Part shown: positions 1 through 8,291 of the stretch, one piece after another
How positions within the stretch are numbered: the stretch's first letter is position 1
How the letters are laid out: each line of letters starts with the position of its first letter
Origin: Pseudomonadota bacterium
Lineage (GTDB): Bacteria; Pseudomonadota; Gammaproteobacteria; Burkholderiales; Burkholderiaceae_C
DNA: 64,000 nucleotides
Assembly (NCBI GenBank): GCA_963205115.1
Contig: CAUJHV010000063.1
Coordinates: 61,054-125,053, forward strand
Reading direction: 5' to 3'
Notes under the pieces: model-generated
Database searches by the model: none
The model's input: the letters and a program-made list of their open reading frames with translations, nothing else
What the model was told of the DNA's origin: nothing
Translations under genes and position numbers: made by a program

Positions 1-323
1 TCGGACAGGTGCACGACGGTCTGCACCACGTCTTCGGGGAACAGGCGCACCAGGGCCGGCACGATGCGCCGGAACTGCGCGTCGCGGTCGACGAAGTCGT
101 GCACGCCGTAGAGCTCGGTCAGGAAAAAGAGCGCCGCCTCACGCGTGCGCGGTGCCGCCAGCAGATCGGCATAGGTCTGGCGAAAGCGCGCGGACTGGTA
201 CTCGCGCACGCGGCGTGTGGCCGCGGCCAGGCCGGGCGTGGTGGCGCGCCGCTGGCGTTCCTGCGTGACGGCGTCCAGGCGTTCGACGATGCGCGCGCCC
301 GGCGCGCCGGTGGGCGTATGCAT
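1..323 (-). CDS. Conserved protein of unknown function, 3' end cut by window edge
   Basis: This reading frame is missing from the ORF track because it runs off the window start. Reading the minus strand from the ATG at 323 gives MHTPTGAPGARIVERLDAVT and continues without a stop to base 1, ending in a stretch with FFLTELYG, DFVDRDAQF and RIVPALVRLFPEDVV. About 107 residues are visible. I recall this style of sequence from uncharacterised proteins of about 200 residues in Burkholderiales, but I do not know a function. It is soluble, charged and probably helical, with no signal peptide. The gene starts 23 bp downstream of the pmbA stop on the same strand, so the two may be co-transcribed. The open frame and the low chance of such a protein-like composition in a GC-rich shadow frame support it as real. 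Confidence 0.7.
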   Translation of the reverse strand, partial: MHTPTGAPGARIVERLDAVTQERQRRATTPGLAAATRRVREYQSARFRQTYADLLAAPRTREAALFFLTELYGVHDFVDRDAQFRRIVPALVRLFPEDVVQTVVHLS

Positions 324-346
324 GCTTGCGCCGCGAGCCGGAGGGC

Positions 347-1789
347 TCAGCTGCCGGCCAGCTTCATGCCATCGACCAGCACGGATCCGGTGGTCTTGGC
401 GCCGTAGGTGTAGGTGTCGGCGCCGACGGCCTGGATGCCCTGCAGCATCTCGCGCAGATTGCCGGCGATGGTGATTTCTTCGACCGGGTGCACGATGCGG
501 CCATCTTCGACCCAGAAGCCGCTGGCGCCGCGCGAGTAGTCGCCGGTGACGCCATTGACGCCCTGGCCCATCAGCTCGGTCACGAACAGGCCGCGGCCCA
601 GCTTGCGCAGCATCTCGGGCAGGTCGTCCTTCGGGTCGGTCAGCCGGCTGACCAGGCGCAGGTTCTGCGAGCCGCCGGCGTGGCCCGTGGTGCGCATGCC
701 CAGCTTGCGCGCCGAGTAGCTGCTGAGGAAGTAGCCTTGCAGCACGCCGGCGTCGACCACGCGGCGGGCCTTCGTGCGCACGCCTTCGCTGTCGAAGGGG
801 GCGCTGCCGACGGCCTCGGGCACGTGCGGATCTTCCAGGATGTCCAGGTGGCCGGCCATCACCGGCTTGCCCAGGCTGTCCAGCAGGAAGCTGGCCTTGC
901 GGTACAGCGCGCCGCCCGAGACGGCCTGTACGAAGGAGCCGATCAGGCCGACGGCGATGGTCGATTCAAACAGCACCGGCACCGAGCTCGTGGCCACGCG
1001 GCGGCTGCCCAGGCGCGACAGCGTGCGCTCGGCGGCGTAGCGGCCGATGGCCTCCGGCGAGGACAGCGCGACCGGGTTGCGCTTGCTGCTGTACCAGGCG
1101 TCGCGCTGCATGGCCTTGCCGCGGCCGGCGATGAGCGCCACCGACAGCGAATAGCGCGAGCTGGCAAAACCGCCGCGAAACCCGCGCGAATTGCCGGCCC
1201 AGAAGTGCTCTTGCTGCGCCGAGACGCCCGCGCCTTCGCTGTTGGTGATGCGCCGGTCCACCGCCATGCCGGCGGCTTCGCAGCGCAGGGCGAGTTCGGT
1301 GGCGCGCTCGGCGTCGATGTCCCAGGCGTGGAACAGGCGCAGGTCGCGCGCGGCTTCTTCGGCCGTGGCCAGGTCTTCCGCGTCGGGCAGGCCGGACACG
1401 GGGTCTTCCGCGGTGAAGCGGGCGATGTCGTAGGCCGCGCGCACGGTCTGGCGGATGGCCTGCGGCGAAAAATCGCTGGTGCTGGCGCTGCCGTGTTTCT
1501 GGCCGAGGTAGAGGCTGACGCTCAGCGACTTGTCGCGGTTGCGCTCGACATGTTCGAGCTCGCCCTTGCGCACGGAAACCGACAGCCCCGCGCCTTCGGA
1601 GACATCGGCGGCCGCGTCGCTGGCGCCCATCTCACGCGCCTGGCGCAGCACGTCCTCGACCATCTCCTGGAAGCGTGACGAGGCAAAGGCGAAGCCGCGC
1701 TCGTCTGCGCGCGGGCTGGCCGCACCGGACGCCTCGGGGGTTTTTGCGGTCGCGCGGGGCGCTGGACGGGTCGCCGAAGAGGAAGCCAT
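347..1789 (-). CDS. pmbA: TldD/PmbA family metalloprotease subunit PmbA (TldE)
   Basis: The 480-residue product matches PmbA/TldE, the partner of TldD in the metal-dependent TldD/E protease that processes microcin B17 and CcdA in E. coli. The N-terminal part has the typical ADVSEGAGLSVSVRKGE region. The middle holds SRYSLSVALIAGRG and RTLSRLGSRRVATSSVPVLF. The C-terminal part ends with the family-typical GVNGVTGDYSRGASGFWVEDG and PVEEITIAGNL. TldE itself lacks the zinc HEXXXH motif, and none is seen here. The ORF track begins far upstream at 2389; the ATG at 1789 is chosen because homology begins shortly after it and the longer frame would run through the divergent darP gene. tldD is not in the window. 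Confidence 0.93.
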   Translation of the reverse strand: MASSSATRPAPRATAKTPEASGAASPRADERGFAFASSRFQEMVEDVLRQAREMGASDAAADVSEGAGLSVSVRKGELEHVERNRDKSLSVSLYLGQKHGSASTSDFSPQAIRQTVRAAYDIARFTAEDPVSGLPDAEDLATAEEAARDLRLFHAWDIDAERATELALRCEAAGMAVDRRITNSEGAGVSAQQEHFWAGNSRGFRGGFASSRYSLSVALIAGRGKAMQRDAWYSSKRNPVALSSPEAIGRYAAERTLSRLGSRRVATSSVPVLFESTIAVGLIGSFVQAVSGGALYRKASFLLDSLGKPVMAGHLDILEDPHVPEAVGSAPFDSEGVRTKARRVVDAGVLQGYFLSSYSARKLGMRTTGHAGGSQNLRLVSRLTDPKDDLPEMLRKLGRGLFVTELMGQGVNGVTGDYSRGASGFWVEDGRIVHPVEEITIAGNLREMLQGIQAVGADTYTYGAKTTGSVLVDGMKLAGS

Positions 1790-1850
1790 GGTGCGTGGGG
1801 GGCCGGCCGCGCCGGCGTCAGCAAAGACCCGACGATTATGATCCCCGCCC

Positions 1851-2468
1851 ATGTCCCGAAGACCCGCACCCGGCCGTATGCCCGCCCGCGAGGCCGATGC
1901 GCCTTTCGATGATGACGATCGCCCCAGCAAGTCGCAGCTCAAGCGCGAGGCCCACGAGCTGCAGCGCCTGGGCGACGACCTGGCCGCGTTGCCCGATGCG
2001 CGCCTGGCCGAATTGCCGATGGACGACAGCCTGCGCGACGCCGTGATGACGCTGCGCCGCACCCGGTCGCACGAAGGCCGGCGCCGCCAGCTGCAGTACG
2101 TGGGCAAGCTGATGCGCAAGGCCGATGCCGAGCCGCTGCGCGAAGCAGTCGCGCAGATCCGCCTGGGCGGCGCGCGCGACAGCCTGCGGCTGCACGAGAT
2201 CGAACGCTGGCGCGCCGAACTGATGGCCGACGACCACGCGCTGACGCGCTGGGCGGCCGAGTACCCCGACAGCGACCTGCAGCAGCTGCGCGCCTTGCTG
2301 CGCCAGGCGCGCGCCGATCGCCTGCCCGATCTGGCACCCGGCGTGGGCCAGCGGCAGGGGCGGGCGTTCCGCGAGATCTTCCAATACATCCAGCAGGCGC
2401 TGGCCCAGGCGGGTTCGCCCGAGCCGGCTGGCAGCGCCGCCGAAGACGATGGCGACCATGCAGACTGA
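1851..2468 (+). CDS. darP: Dual-action ribosome maturation protein DarP (YjgA, DUF615)
   Basis: The 205-residue product has the DUF615/YjgA signature: KSQLKREAHELQRLG near residue 25, LRRTRSHEGRRRQLQYVGKLMR in the middle and WRAELMADDHALTRWAAEYP further on. The protein is small, highly charged and helical, as expected for this family. The E. coli protein associates with late 50S ribosomal intermediates and helps assembly of the peptidyl transferase centre. The gene is divergent from pmbA, with about 60 bp between the two starts, and overlaps mog by 20 bp, so darP and mog are probably one transcript. The divergent pmbA/yjgA arrangement is common in beta-proteobacteria. Confidence 0.93.
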   Translation: MSRRPAPGRMPAREADAPFDDDDRPSKSQLKREAHELQRLGDDLAALPDARLAELPMDDSLRDAVMTLRRTRSHEGRRRQLQYVGKLMRKADAEPLREAVAQIRLGGARDSLRLHEIERWRAELMADDHALTRWAAEYPDSDLQQLRALLRQARADRLPDLAPGVGQRQGRAFREIFQYIQQALAQAGSPEPAGSAAEDDGDHAD

Positions 2469-3051
2469 ATTCGATCCCGTTCGCATCGGCCTGGTGTCGG
2501 TCAGTGACCGCGCCAGCTCCGGTGTCTACGAAGACAAGGGCATCCCGGCGCTGAAGGAATGGCTCACGCGTGTGCTGCGCAACCCCATCGAGTGGCAGCC
2601 GCGGTTGATCCCGGACGAGCAGCCGCAGATCGAGGCCGCGCTGTGCGAGCTGGTCGACGTCGCCGGCTGCCACCTGGTGCTGACCACCGGTGGCACCGGC
2701 CCCGCGCGGCGCGACGTCACACCGGAAGCCACGTTGGCCGTGGCGCACAAGCCGATGCCGGGCTTCGGCGAACAGATGCGGCAGATCAGCCTGGCCTTCG
2801 TGCCCACGGCCATCCTGTCGCGCCAGGTGGCGGTGATCCGCGGCAATGCCCTGATCATCAACCTGCCCGGGCAGCCGAAGTCGATCGCCGAGACGCTCGA
2901 GGGTCTGCCCAAGGCGACACCGCCGGTGCACGGCATCTTCGCGGCGGTGCCGTATTGCATCGACCTGATCGGCGGGCCTTATATGGAAACGGACGAGGCC
3001 GTGTGCAAGGCCTTCAGGCCAAAGTCGGCGATCCGCGCGCCGCGCGGCTGA
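2449..3051 (+). CDS. mog: Molybdopterin adenylyltransferase Mog
   Basis: The 200-residue product closely follows E. coli Mog, for example IGLVSVSDRASSGVYEDKG at the N-terminus, LVLTTGGTGPARRDVTPEAT with the molybdopterin-binding GGTG loop, FGEQMRQISLAFVPTAILSR and LPGQPKSIAETLEG. Mog activates molybdopterin with ATP to give adenylyl-molybdopterin, which MoeA uses for molybdate insertion, so it serves molybdoenzymes encoded elsewhere. The start at 2449 overlaps the darP end; an in-frame ATG at 2458 is equally possible because neither has a clear Shine-Dalgarno sequence. The gene converges on cysE. Confidence 0.94.
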   Translation: MATMQTEFDPVRIGLVSVSDRASSGVYEDKGIPALKEWLTRVLRNPIEWQPRLIPDEQPQIEAALCELVDVAGCHLVLTTGGTGPARRDVTPEATLAVAHKPMPGFGEQMRQISLAFVPTAILSRQVAVIRGNALIINLPGQPKSIAETLEGLPKATPPVHGIFAAVPYCIDLIGGPYMETDEAVCKAFRPKSAIRAPRG

Positions 3052-3155
3052 GCGTCACGCGCGCCGTGCGGCTGAGCATGCAGTCCGCGGCACCGCTGGG
3101 CAGCGGGCGCGGCAAGGCTTGATCGATCGCCAGTGGCGCGGGCTGCCCCGCTGCC

Positions 3156-3935
3156 TCACTTGACCAATCGGTTCAGGCGCTCGGCGTCGAAGTGTTCGCC
3201 GGTCTGCGCGTCTTGCGGCACGCAGTCGTCGCCCGGCAGTTCGCGGGCGCGCGACGAGAGTTTCTCGATGGCCGCCCACAGCAGTGCGATCTGATGCTCG
3301 TGGCCGGCGGTGTGGTCGATCAGACCCTTCATCGCCTGCGCCACCGGATCGTCGCCCTGCGTCACGCCGTAGGCCGAGAAGCCCATGCGCGCCGCGGCGG
3401 CTTCGCGTGCGGCTTCGAGCTCGGCCAGGATGACACGCGCGGGGTTGCCCACCGCCGTGGCGCCGGCCGGCACGGCCTTGACGACCACCGCGCCGGAGCC
3501 GATGCGTGCGCCGTCGCCCACGGTGAAGCCGCCCAGCACCTGCGCATTGGCGCCGACGATCACGTCCTTGCCCAGCGTCGGGTGGCGCTTGGCGCCCTTG
3601 GTCAGCGAGGTGCCGCCGAGCGTGACGCCCTGGTAGATGGTGCAGCCGTCACCGATCTCGGCCGTCTCGCCGACGACGACGCCCATGCCGTGGTCGATGA
3701 AGACACGCCGGCCGACCGTTGCGCCGGGGTGGATCTCGATGCCCGTGAGCCAGCGGCCGAACTGCGAGACGAAGCGCGCGGCCCAGCGGAAATCGTGGCG
3801 CCACCAGAATTTGGCCCAGCGGTGGATGACCAGCGCGTGCAGGCCCGGATAACACGTCAGCACCTCCCAGCGCGACCGCGCAGCGGGATCGCGTTCGAGG
3901 ATGCAGGCAATGTCTTCGCGCAGGCGGCTGAACAT
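3156..3935 (-). CDS. cysE: Serine O-acetyltransferase
   Basis: The 259-residue product is a left-handed beta-helix acetyltransferase of the CysE/EpsC type, which acetylates L-serine with acetyl-CoA as the committed step of cysteine synthesis. The short N-terminal helical domain ([20 protein letters not shown]) is typical of the compact form found in many Gram-positives and beta-proteobacteria. The hexapeptide-repeat domain carries the hallmark [18 protein letters not shown], with the catalytic His and Asp region, then YQGVTLGGT and KRHPTLG. The ORF track extends upstream through the hairpin-repeat region; the ATG at 3935 is chosen because homology starts there. The C-terminal extension of roughly 60 residues after NPARVI is less conserved. 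The gene is convergent with mog. Confidence 0.92.
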   Translation of the reverse strand: MFSRLREDIACILERDPAARSRWEVLTCYPGLHALVIHRWAKFWWRHDFRWAARFVSQFGRWLTGIEIHPGATVGRRVFIDHGMGVVVGETAEIGDGCTIYQGVTLGGTSLTKGAKRHPTLGKDVIVGANAQVLGGFTVGDGARIGSGAVVVKAVPAGATAVGNPARVILAELEAAREAAAARMGFSAYGVTQGDDPVAQAMKGLIDHTAGHEHQIALLWAAIEKLSSRARELPGDDCVPQDAQTGEHFDAERLNRLVK

Positions 3936-4042
3936 GGATGGTTTTCCGTCACCAGGAGTGAGGTAACGAGTGTAGACCTGGGCGGAAAACCGCGTGCAGA
4001 ACGCACGCCTTGGCCGGGGGCGCCTATTCGGAGGTCGGGTGC

Positions 4043-4214
4043 GGGGCTCCATGCAGGTGGAGCCGGGGTGGGGCTCAGCCATCGGACACGGGATGTCCGA
4101 TGGCCTTCGCCAGGCACGGGACTCCACGCAGGTGGAGCCGGGGTGGGGCTCAGCCATCGGACACGAGATGTCCGATGGCCTTCGGCAGGCACAGGGCTCC
4201 ACGCAGGTGGAGCC
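4043..4214. repeat. 75-bp tandem repeat made of alternating hairpins (about 2.3 copies)
   Basis: Each unit holds a 6-bp stem GGCTCC/GGAGCC (4045-4064, degenerate copy 4120-4139, third copy 4195-4214) and a perfect 11-bp stem GCCATCGGACA/TGTCCGATGGC with a 5-base loop (4078-4104 and 4153-4179). The period is exactly 75 bp. The copies differ at only a few bases, some of them in loops (CGGGA versus CGAGA). The element fills most of the 290-bp space between the cysE start and the next gene and codes for nothing convincing; the ORFs drawn across it are shadows. It resembles REP/BIME-type intergenic palindromes. Confidence 0.85.
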
Positions 4215-4226
4215 CTGAGTCCTGCC

Positions 4227-4568
4227 TCAGTCCTCTCGCCGGGTGCGGCGGGTGCTGATGAAGAGCACGACGATCAGTGCGCTGACGAAGAGCAGGAACG
4301 CGGGCGGATCGGTGCCGAGGGCCTCGGGCGGGACGGTGTTGCCGTGCAGGCCCTGCGGGCGCGCGGGGGCGGACGCGGCGGCGGCCACTTTCAGGGCCTC
4401 GCCGTCGTTGGCGGACGTGCGGCGCAGCGTGGCCGGCTGCACGTGGGCCCGCATCTCGGCGGCGGCGGCAAACTCCGATGCGGCGCGCTCGGCCTGCGCG
4501 CCCGCCGACGTGGCGAGCAGGGGCAGACAGGCGAGGATGAGCAGGCGCAGGGTGCGAGCAGTCGGCAT
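4227..4568 (-). CDS. Small secreted protein with C-terminal membrane anchor, unknown function
   Basis: The 113-residue product begins MPTARTLRLLILACLPLLAT and has a clear Sec signal peptide ending around SAGAQA. A low-complexity, Ala-rich central part follows, then a single C-terminal hydrophobic segment (PPAFLLFVSALIVVLFIS) and a basic RRTRRED tail. The layout predicts a periplasm-exposed protein anchored by one C-terminal helix. The tail loosely recalls sorting signals of the exosortase type (Pro, hydrophobic helix, Arg cluster), but no PEP motif is present. I do not recognise the family. The start at 4568 is chosen to begin at the signal peptide rather than the track start at 4625. It lies between trmJ and the hairpin repeat. 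Confidence 0.6.
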   Translation of the reverse strand: MPTARTLRLLILACLPLLATSAGAQAERAASEFAAAAEMRAHVQPATLRRTSANDGEALKVAAAASAPARPQGLHGNTVPPEALGTDPPAFLLFVSALIVVLFISTRRTRRED

Positions 4569-4709
4569 GGTGGTTCTCGGCAGATGCGTCACCCCTGCCC
4601 GACCGGGAAGGGGTGTGTGTGCCAAGGGGCTATCGGTCGCTGCCGCCGCGACCTGAGCCTTGCACCAGACGCGTGCCGGCTGCTGCGGCGACTGCGACCG
4701 ATGCGGGCG

Positions 4710-5432
4710 TCAGCGCGTCAGCACGCTGCGTGCAATGCCGCGAAGGATGTGGACTTCTTCACGCGTGAGCTGCAGGCGGTTGGCCAGCTGGTTCAGCCGC
4801 GGCAGCAGCTTCTTCGGCGCGGCCGGATCGAGGTAGCCGATGTGTTCCAGCGCCTCGCGCCAATGCGCCAGCGCGCCTTGTACGGCCTGTCCGTCGGCCC
4901 ATTGCGGCTCGGGCGCGGCGGGCGTGACGGCGAAGCTGCCCAAAGCCTGCCGCCACTCGTAGGCCATGATCTGCACGGCCTGCGCGAGGTTCAGTGATCC
5001 GTAGGCCGGGTTCGTGGGCACGCTGAGCACACGGTGGCAGCGGTAGACGTCTTCGTTGGCCATGCCGTAGCGCTCACTGCCGAAGACAAAGGCCACGCGG
5101 TGGCCTTGCTGCACCAGTTCGGGCAGGACCTCTCGCGGCGCCGCTGTGGGCGGGCCGAAGTCGCGCGGCGTCATCGCCGTGGCGCAGGCCAGCGTGATGC
5201 CGTCCAGCGCCTGCGCCAGCGTGGGCACGATGCGCGCGCGCGCCAGCACGTCGGCCGCGCCGCTGGCGAAGGCCACCGTCTCCTCGCGGCTGAGCACGTC
5301 CTCGAAGCGGGGCGCCACCAGCACCAGGTCGCCGAAACCCATGACCTTCATCGCGCGCGCAGCGGCACCGACATTGCCGCCGTGGCTGGTGTGCATCAGC
5401 ACGAATCGCGTGGGGTCCAGAGCGTGTTCCAT
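4710..5432 (-). CDS. trmJ: tRNA (cytidine/uridine-2'-O-)-methyltransferase TrmJ
   Basis: The 240-residue product is a SPOUT-class RNA methyltransferase of the TrmH family group 1. It shows [20 protein letters not shown] near the N-terminus, then the three knot motifs: [26 protein letters not shown] and [20 protein letters not shown]. TrmJ methylates the 2'-hydroxyl at position 32 of tRNA anticodon loops using SAM. The length matches the usual 240-250 residues. The gene is divergent from suhB, with about 140 bp between starts, the arrangement seen in many beta-proteobacteria. Confidence 0.92.
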   Translation of the reverse strand: MEHALDPTRFVLMHTSHGGNVGAAARAMKVMGFGDLVLVAPRFEDVLSREETVAFASGAADVLARARIVPTLAQALDGITLACATAMTPRDFGPPTAAPREVLPELVQQGHRVAFVFGSERYGMANEDVYRCHRVLSVPTNPAYGSLNLAQAVQIMAYEWRQALGSFAVTPAAPEPQWADGQAVQGALAHWREALEHIGYLDPAAPKKLLPRLNQLANRLQLTREEVHILRGIARSVLTR

Positions 5433-5572
5433 CGAGGTCCATTAAAATGGCGGATCTTGCGCGGCATTGTCGTGCCGCGTCCGTTCTTGCTCACCGCCAG
5501 CCGTCCCTTTCCTGCGCGCCGCGTTGCGGCGAGCGGCCGGTCGTGCGGTGCGCCCGACTCCAGGCCTGCCGC

Positions 5573-6604
5573 ATGTCTCAAACGCTTCACCCCATGCTCA
5601 ACATCGCCATCCGCGCGGCACGCGCCGCCGGGGCGATCATCAACCGCGCCGCGCTCGACGTGGACGTGCTGAAGGTGGCCGCCAAGGGCACCAACGACTT
5701 CGTGACCGAAGTCGACCGTGCCGCCGAGCAGGCCATCATCCAGGTGCTGCTGGATGCCTATCCCGAGCACGGCATCCTCGCCGAAGAGAGCGGACGCGAG
5801 CACGGCTCGCGCAGCAGCGACTACCTGTGGATCATCGACCCTCTGGACGGCACGACCAACTTCATCCACGGATTCCCGGTCTACGCGGTGTCGATCGCGT
5901 TGTCCTTCCGCGGCAAGGTCGAGCAGGCGGTGGTCTACGACCCCACGCGCAACGACCTGTTCTTTGCCAGCAAGGGCCGCGGTGCCTTCATGAACGACCG
6001 CCGGCTGCGCGTATCCAAGCGCATCCGCCTGGCCGATTCGCTGATCGGCACAGGCTTCCCCTTCCGCCGCGGCGACAACTTCAAGCGCTACATGAAGATG
6101 TTCGAAGAAGTCATGCCGCATTGCGCCGGCCTGCGCCGCCCGGGTGCGGCGGCGCTGGACCTGTGCTACGTGGCCGCCGGCTGGTACGACGGCTTCTTCG
6201 AGACCGGCCTGAGCCCCTGGGACGTGGCGGCCGGTTCGCTGATGATCACCGAGGCCGGCGGACTGGTGGGCAACTTCACCGGCGAGGCCGATTTCCTGCA
6301 CCAGCGCGAACTGGTCGCGGGCAATCCGCGCATCTACGCACAGCTGGTGCAGATGCTGGCGCCCTACACGCGTGTGATCGAGGCGGCGGCCGAGGCTGCG
6401 GCGGCAGAAGCGGGCGGCGCGTCTGCGCAGACCGCAGGCGATGCGGCCACCCAGGCCTTCGTGGCGTCGGCCGAAGGCCAGCAGGGCAATGCGCAGCCCG
6501 CGCAGACACCGCCTGAGCCAGCGCGCAAGCCCACGCGCATCCGCAAGGAATCGCTGACCCCGCCGTCTGACACGCCGCCGCGCCGCGGCGGGCCGGGGCG
6601 CTGA
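5573..6604 (+). CDS. suhB: Inositol-1-monophosphatase SuhB with Ala-rich C-terminal tail
   Basis: The first 265 residues match Suh[16 protein letters not shown] at the start, the metal-binding EESG and [12 protein letters not shown] motifs, and [18 protein letters not shown] near the end of the core. The enzyme hydrolyses inositol monophosphates with magnesium; in E. coli SuhB also acts in rRNA antitermination. The C-terminal part of about 75 residues ([12 protein letters not shown] then proline- and arginine-rich sequence) is longer than in E. coli SuhB and is low complexity, which I take as a lineage extension. The start at 5573 places MSQTL directly before the conserved HPMLNIA; the track start at 5447 is too far upstream and ATG 5594 would remove conserved residues. 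Confidence 0.9.
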   Translation: MSQTLHPMLNIAIRAARAAGAIINRAALDVDVLKVAAKGTNDFVTEVDRAAEQAIIQVLLDAYPEHGILAEESGREHGSRSSDYLWIIDPLDGTTNFIHGFPVYAVSIALSFRGKVEQAVVYDPTRNDLFFASKGRGAFMNDRRLRVSKRIRLADSLIGTGFPFRRGDNFKRYMKMFEEVMPHCAGLRRPGAAALDLCYVAAGWYDGFFETGLSPWDVAAGSLMITEAGGLVGNFTGEADFLHQRELVAGNPRIYAQLVQMLAPYTRVIEAAAEAAAAEAGGASAQTAGDAATQAFVASAEGQQGNAQPAQTPPEPARKPTRIRKESLTPPSDTPPRRGGPGR

Positions 6605-6623
6605 GCGCCACGGTCCAGCCGGA

Positions 6624-6640
6624 GGCCCTGTCAGCGGGCC
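6624..6640 (+). terminator. Weak terminator-like hairpin after suhB
   Basis: A 5-bp GC stem GGCCC/GGGCC with a 7-base loop begins 20 bp after the suhB stop and is followed by the T-rich stretch GCCTGTTTCTTT. Stem length is marginal. Confidence 0.35.
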
Positions 6641-6745
6641 GCCTGTTTCTTTGCCGCATCAGCCAGCGCTGCGCTTTGTGGGGGGGTGCGGCGGGGATTT
6701 GATCGCGCGCAAGAAACCTGCTTGCCAGGCTTCCAAGATCTTGAT

Positions 6746-6788
6746 GACAGGCATGGACGCCTGTCGCGCGAGGTCCGACGGCCGGACC
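6746..6788. promoter_or_regulatory. Two adjacent inverted repeats in the leader of the PEP-CTERM gene
   Basis: GACAGGC-N6-GCCTGTC (6746-6765, perfect 7 bp) and GGTCCG-N5-CGGACC (6772-6788, perfect 6 bp) lie directly before the Shine-Dalgarno sequence (GGAGG) of the gene starting at 6802. They could be operator half sites or RNA hairpins affecting translation. Nothing in the window identifies a binding protein. Confidence 0.45.
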
Positions 6789-6801
6789 GCATGGAGGCAC
6801 G

Positions 6802-7449
6802 ATGACAAGAAGCTGGCGACCCGCGGTCGGCGCGGTGGCATTCGTGGGCGGGCTGATGGGCAGCGCACCGGCGCAGGCCCTGACGACGCTGGATGTCTGG
6901 GTGAGCGATTTCAGCTGCAGTTTCACGTCGGCTACAGGCGCGACCAGCGCGCTGGCGTGTGACGGGCCGCGATTGACGGCGAGCATCGGTCCCGGTGAAA
7001 CCATGCGTCTGGATGCGCGGGTGAATTACGTGTACCACGACGACGGCTTGCCGGTGAGTGGGGCAGGGCCGTTTCAGATGGACGCGTTCGGATTGACGGT
7101 CCATCCCGTGACGACGGAACTCGGCGTCATCTACGTGTCGACACCCTTGTGCCAGTCGCGAGGCCCCTGCTATTCGCCGGGCCTCGACGGGATCGGCACG
7201 CCGTTCGTTCCCTTCATCCTCGGCGAAAACGATCGGCCAGACGATCTGCAGGGCAGCTTTGCCGTCTTTGCCGGGTTTACGGTGGCGCCGCTTGCGTTCG
7301 GCGCGAGCCCCACGGCCGGCGTGAACGTCATCACCCGCACCTACAGCCGCACCGTCAGCCCCATCCCTGAGCCCTCGACTTACGCGTCGATGGCCCTGGG
7401 CCTGGTGTTGGTGGCAGGCTCGGTGCGTCGGCGCATGGGGCGGTTCTGA
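6802..7449 (+). CDS. PEP-CTERM sorting-signal protein, exported
   Basis: The 215-residue product has an N-terminal Sec signal (VGAVAFVGGLMGSAPAQA) and ends with a textbook PEP-CTERM tail: PIPEPSTYASMALGLVLVAG followed by SVRRRMGRF. That is a Pro-Glu-Pro motif, a hydrophobic helix and a basic cluster. Such tails are recognised by exosortase (EpsH/XrtA family), which cleaves and anchors or releases the protein, usually alongside exopolysaccharide export. The central 160 residues are beta-rich with a few cysteines (FSCSF, LACDG, PLCQSRGPC) and match no family I know. No exosortase or EPS gene lies in the window. A good RBS, GGAGG, precedes the ATG. Confidence 0.85.
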   Translation: MTRSWRPAVGAVAFVGGLMGSAPAQALTTLDVWVSDFSCSFTSATGATSALACDGPRLTASIGPGETMRLDARVNYVYHDDGLPVSGAGPFQMDAFGLTVHPVTTELGVIYVSTPLCQSRGPCYSPGLDGIGTPFVPFILGENDRPDDLQGSFAVFAGFTVAPLAFGASPTAGVNVITRTYSRTVSPIPEPSTYASMALGLVLVAGSVRRRMGRF

Positions 7450-7559
7450 GTCTGTGCACAGCCACACGCGCGGGGATGCGCCACGCGTCCCGACCGCGCC
7501 GACCGTGCGAGCCGTGGCGCGCATCCAAGGCCGCCGCCCGTTCGGTGTAGCGTGCGGGC

Positions 7560-8291
7560 ATGAGCGTTCGACCGATCCACAGAGGCCGCAGGTGTCGCTG
7601 GCTGGCCGCCTGGGCGTGGCTCGCGGCCGCCGGTGCCGCCGCCGCCCAGGTGCCCGCGGCACCCGATGCCGACATGGCCCAGCGCATGAAAGCCTGCACG
7701 CCGTGCCACGGCCAGCAGGGCCGGGCTGCCAGCACGGGCTACCAGCCGCGCATCGCGGGCAAGCCGGCCGGCTATCTCTTCAACCAGCTGGTCAACTTTC
7801 GGGACGGGCGGCGCCAGAACGCGCTGATGGCCGGCCTGGTCACGGTGCTGGACGATGCCTACCTGCGCGACATCGCCGCCTACTTCGCGGCGCTGGATCT
7901 GCCGTATCCGGCGGCCCAGACGCAGCAGGCCGACCCCTCGCGGCTGGCGGCCGGCGCGCGCCTGGTGCGCGAGGGCGATGCGGCACGCGGACTGCCGGCC
8001 TGCACGGCATGCCACGGCGCGGCCATGACCGGCGTCGAGCCGTCGTTCCCGGGTTTGCTGGGCCTGCCGCGTGACTACCTGCTGGGCCAGATCGGCGCCT
8101 GGCGCACCGGCACGCGCCGCGCCCGCGAGCCCGATTGCATGGGCCGCATCGCGCGCCGCCTGACGCCCGAGGACATCGAGGCCGTCACGCTGTGGCTGAC
8201 GTCGCAGCCGCCCGGTGCCGACATGAAACCCGCGCCGGCAGCCAGCCTGCGGCAGCCGCTGCCGCTGGACTGCGCGGCGCCCGCGCCATGA
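7560..8291 (+). CDS. Diheme cytochrome c (c4-like)
   Basis: The 243-residue exported protein has a signal peptide (LAAWAWLAAAGAAAAQ) and two class I heme motifs, CTPCHG near residue 45 and CTACHG near residue 150. Each sits in a domain of about 90 residues, the layout of cytochrome c4. YQPRIAGKPAGYLFNQL after the first heme is typical of c4-like electron carriers. The stop overlaps the next gene's start by four bases (ATGA), so the two are translationally coupled and probably form an electron-transfer pair. The role is likely periplasmic transfer to or from a dehydrogenase or oxidase. The substrate-side enzyme is not in the window. Confidence 0.88.
   Translation: MSVRPIHRGRRCRWLAAWAWLAAAGAAAAQVPAAPDADMAQRMKACTPCHGQQGRAASTGYQPRIAGKPAGYLFNQLVNFRDGRRQNALMAGLVTVLDDAYLRDIAAYFAALDLPYPAAQTQQADPSRLAAGARLVREGDAARGLPACTACHGAAMTGVEPSFPGLLGLPRDYLLGQIGAWRTGTRRAREPDCMGRIARRLTPEDIEAVTLWLTSQPPGADMKPAPAASLRQPLPLDCAAPAP

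Noticed and set aside
3099-3155. GGCAGCGGG/CCCGCTGCC inverted repeat between mog and cysE as a terminator
   Set aside because: The arms pair perfectly, but the loop is 39 bases and there is no U-run, so a functional terminator is doubtful.
4243-4656. Plus-strand ORFs crossing the hairpin repeat and small secreted protein gene
   Set aside because: No start context or motif; the minus-strand frame has a signal peptide and a C-terminal helix.
6699-6712. Possible FNR box TTGAT-CGCG-CGCAA upstream of the PEP-CTERM gene
   Set aside because: Only the left half matches; two mismatches in the right half make it no better than chance in this GC-rich DNA.
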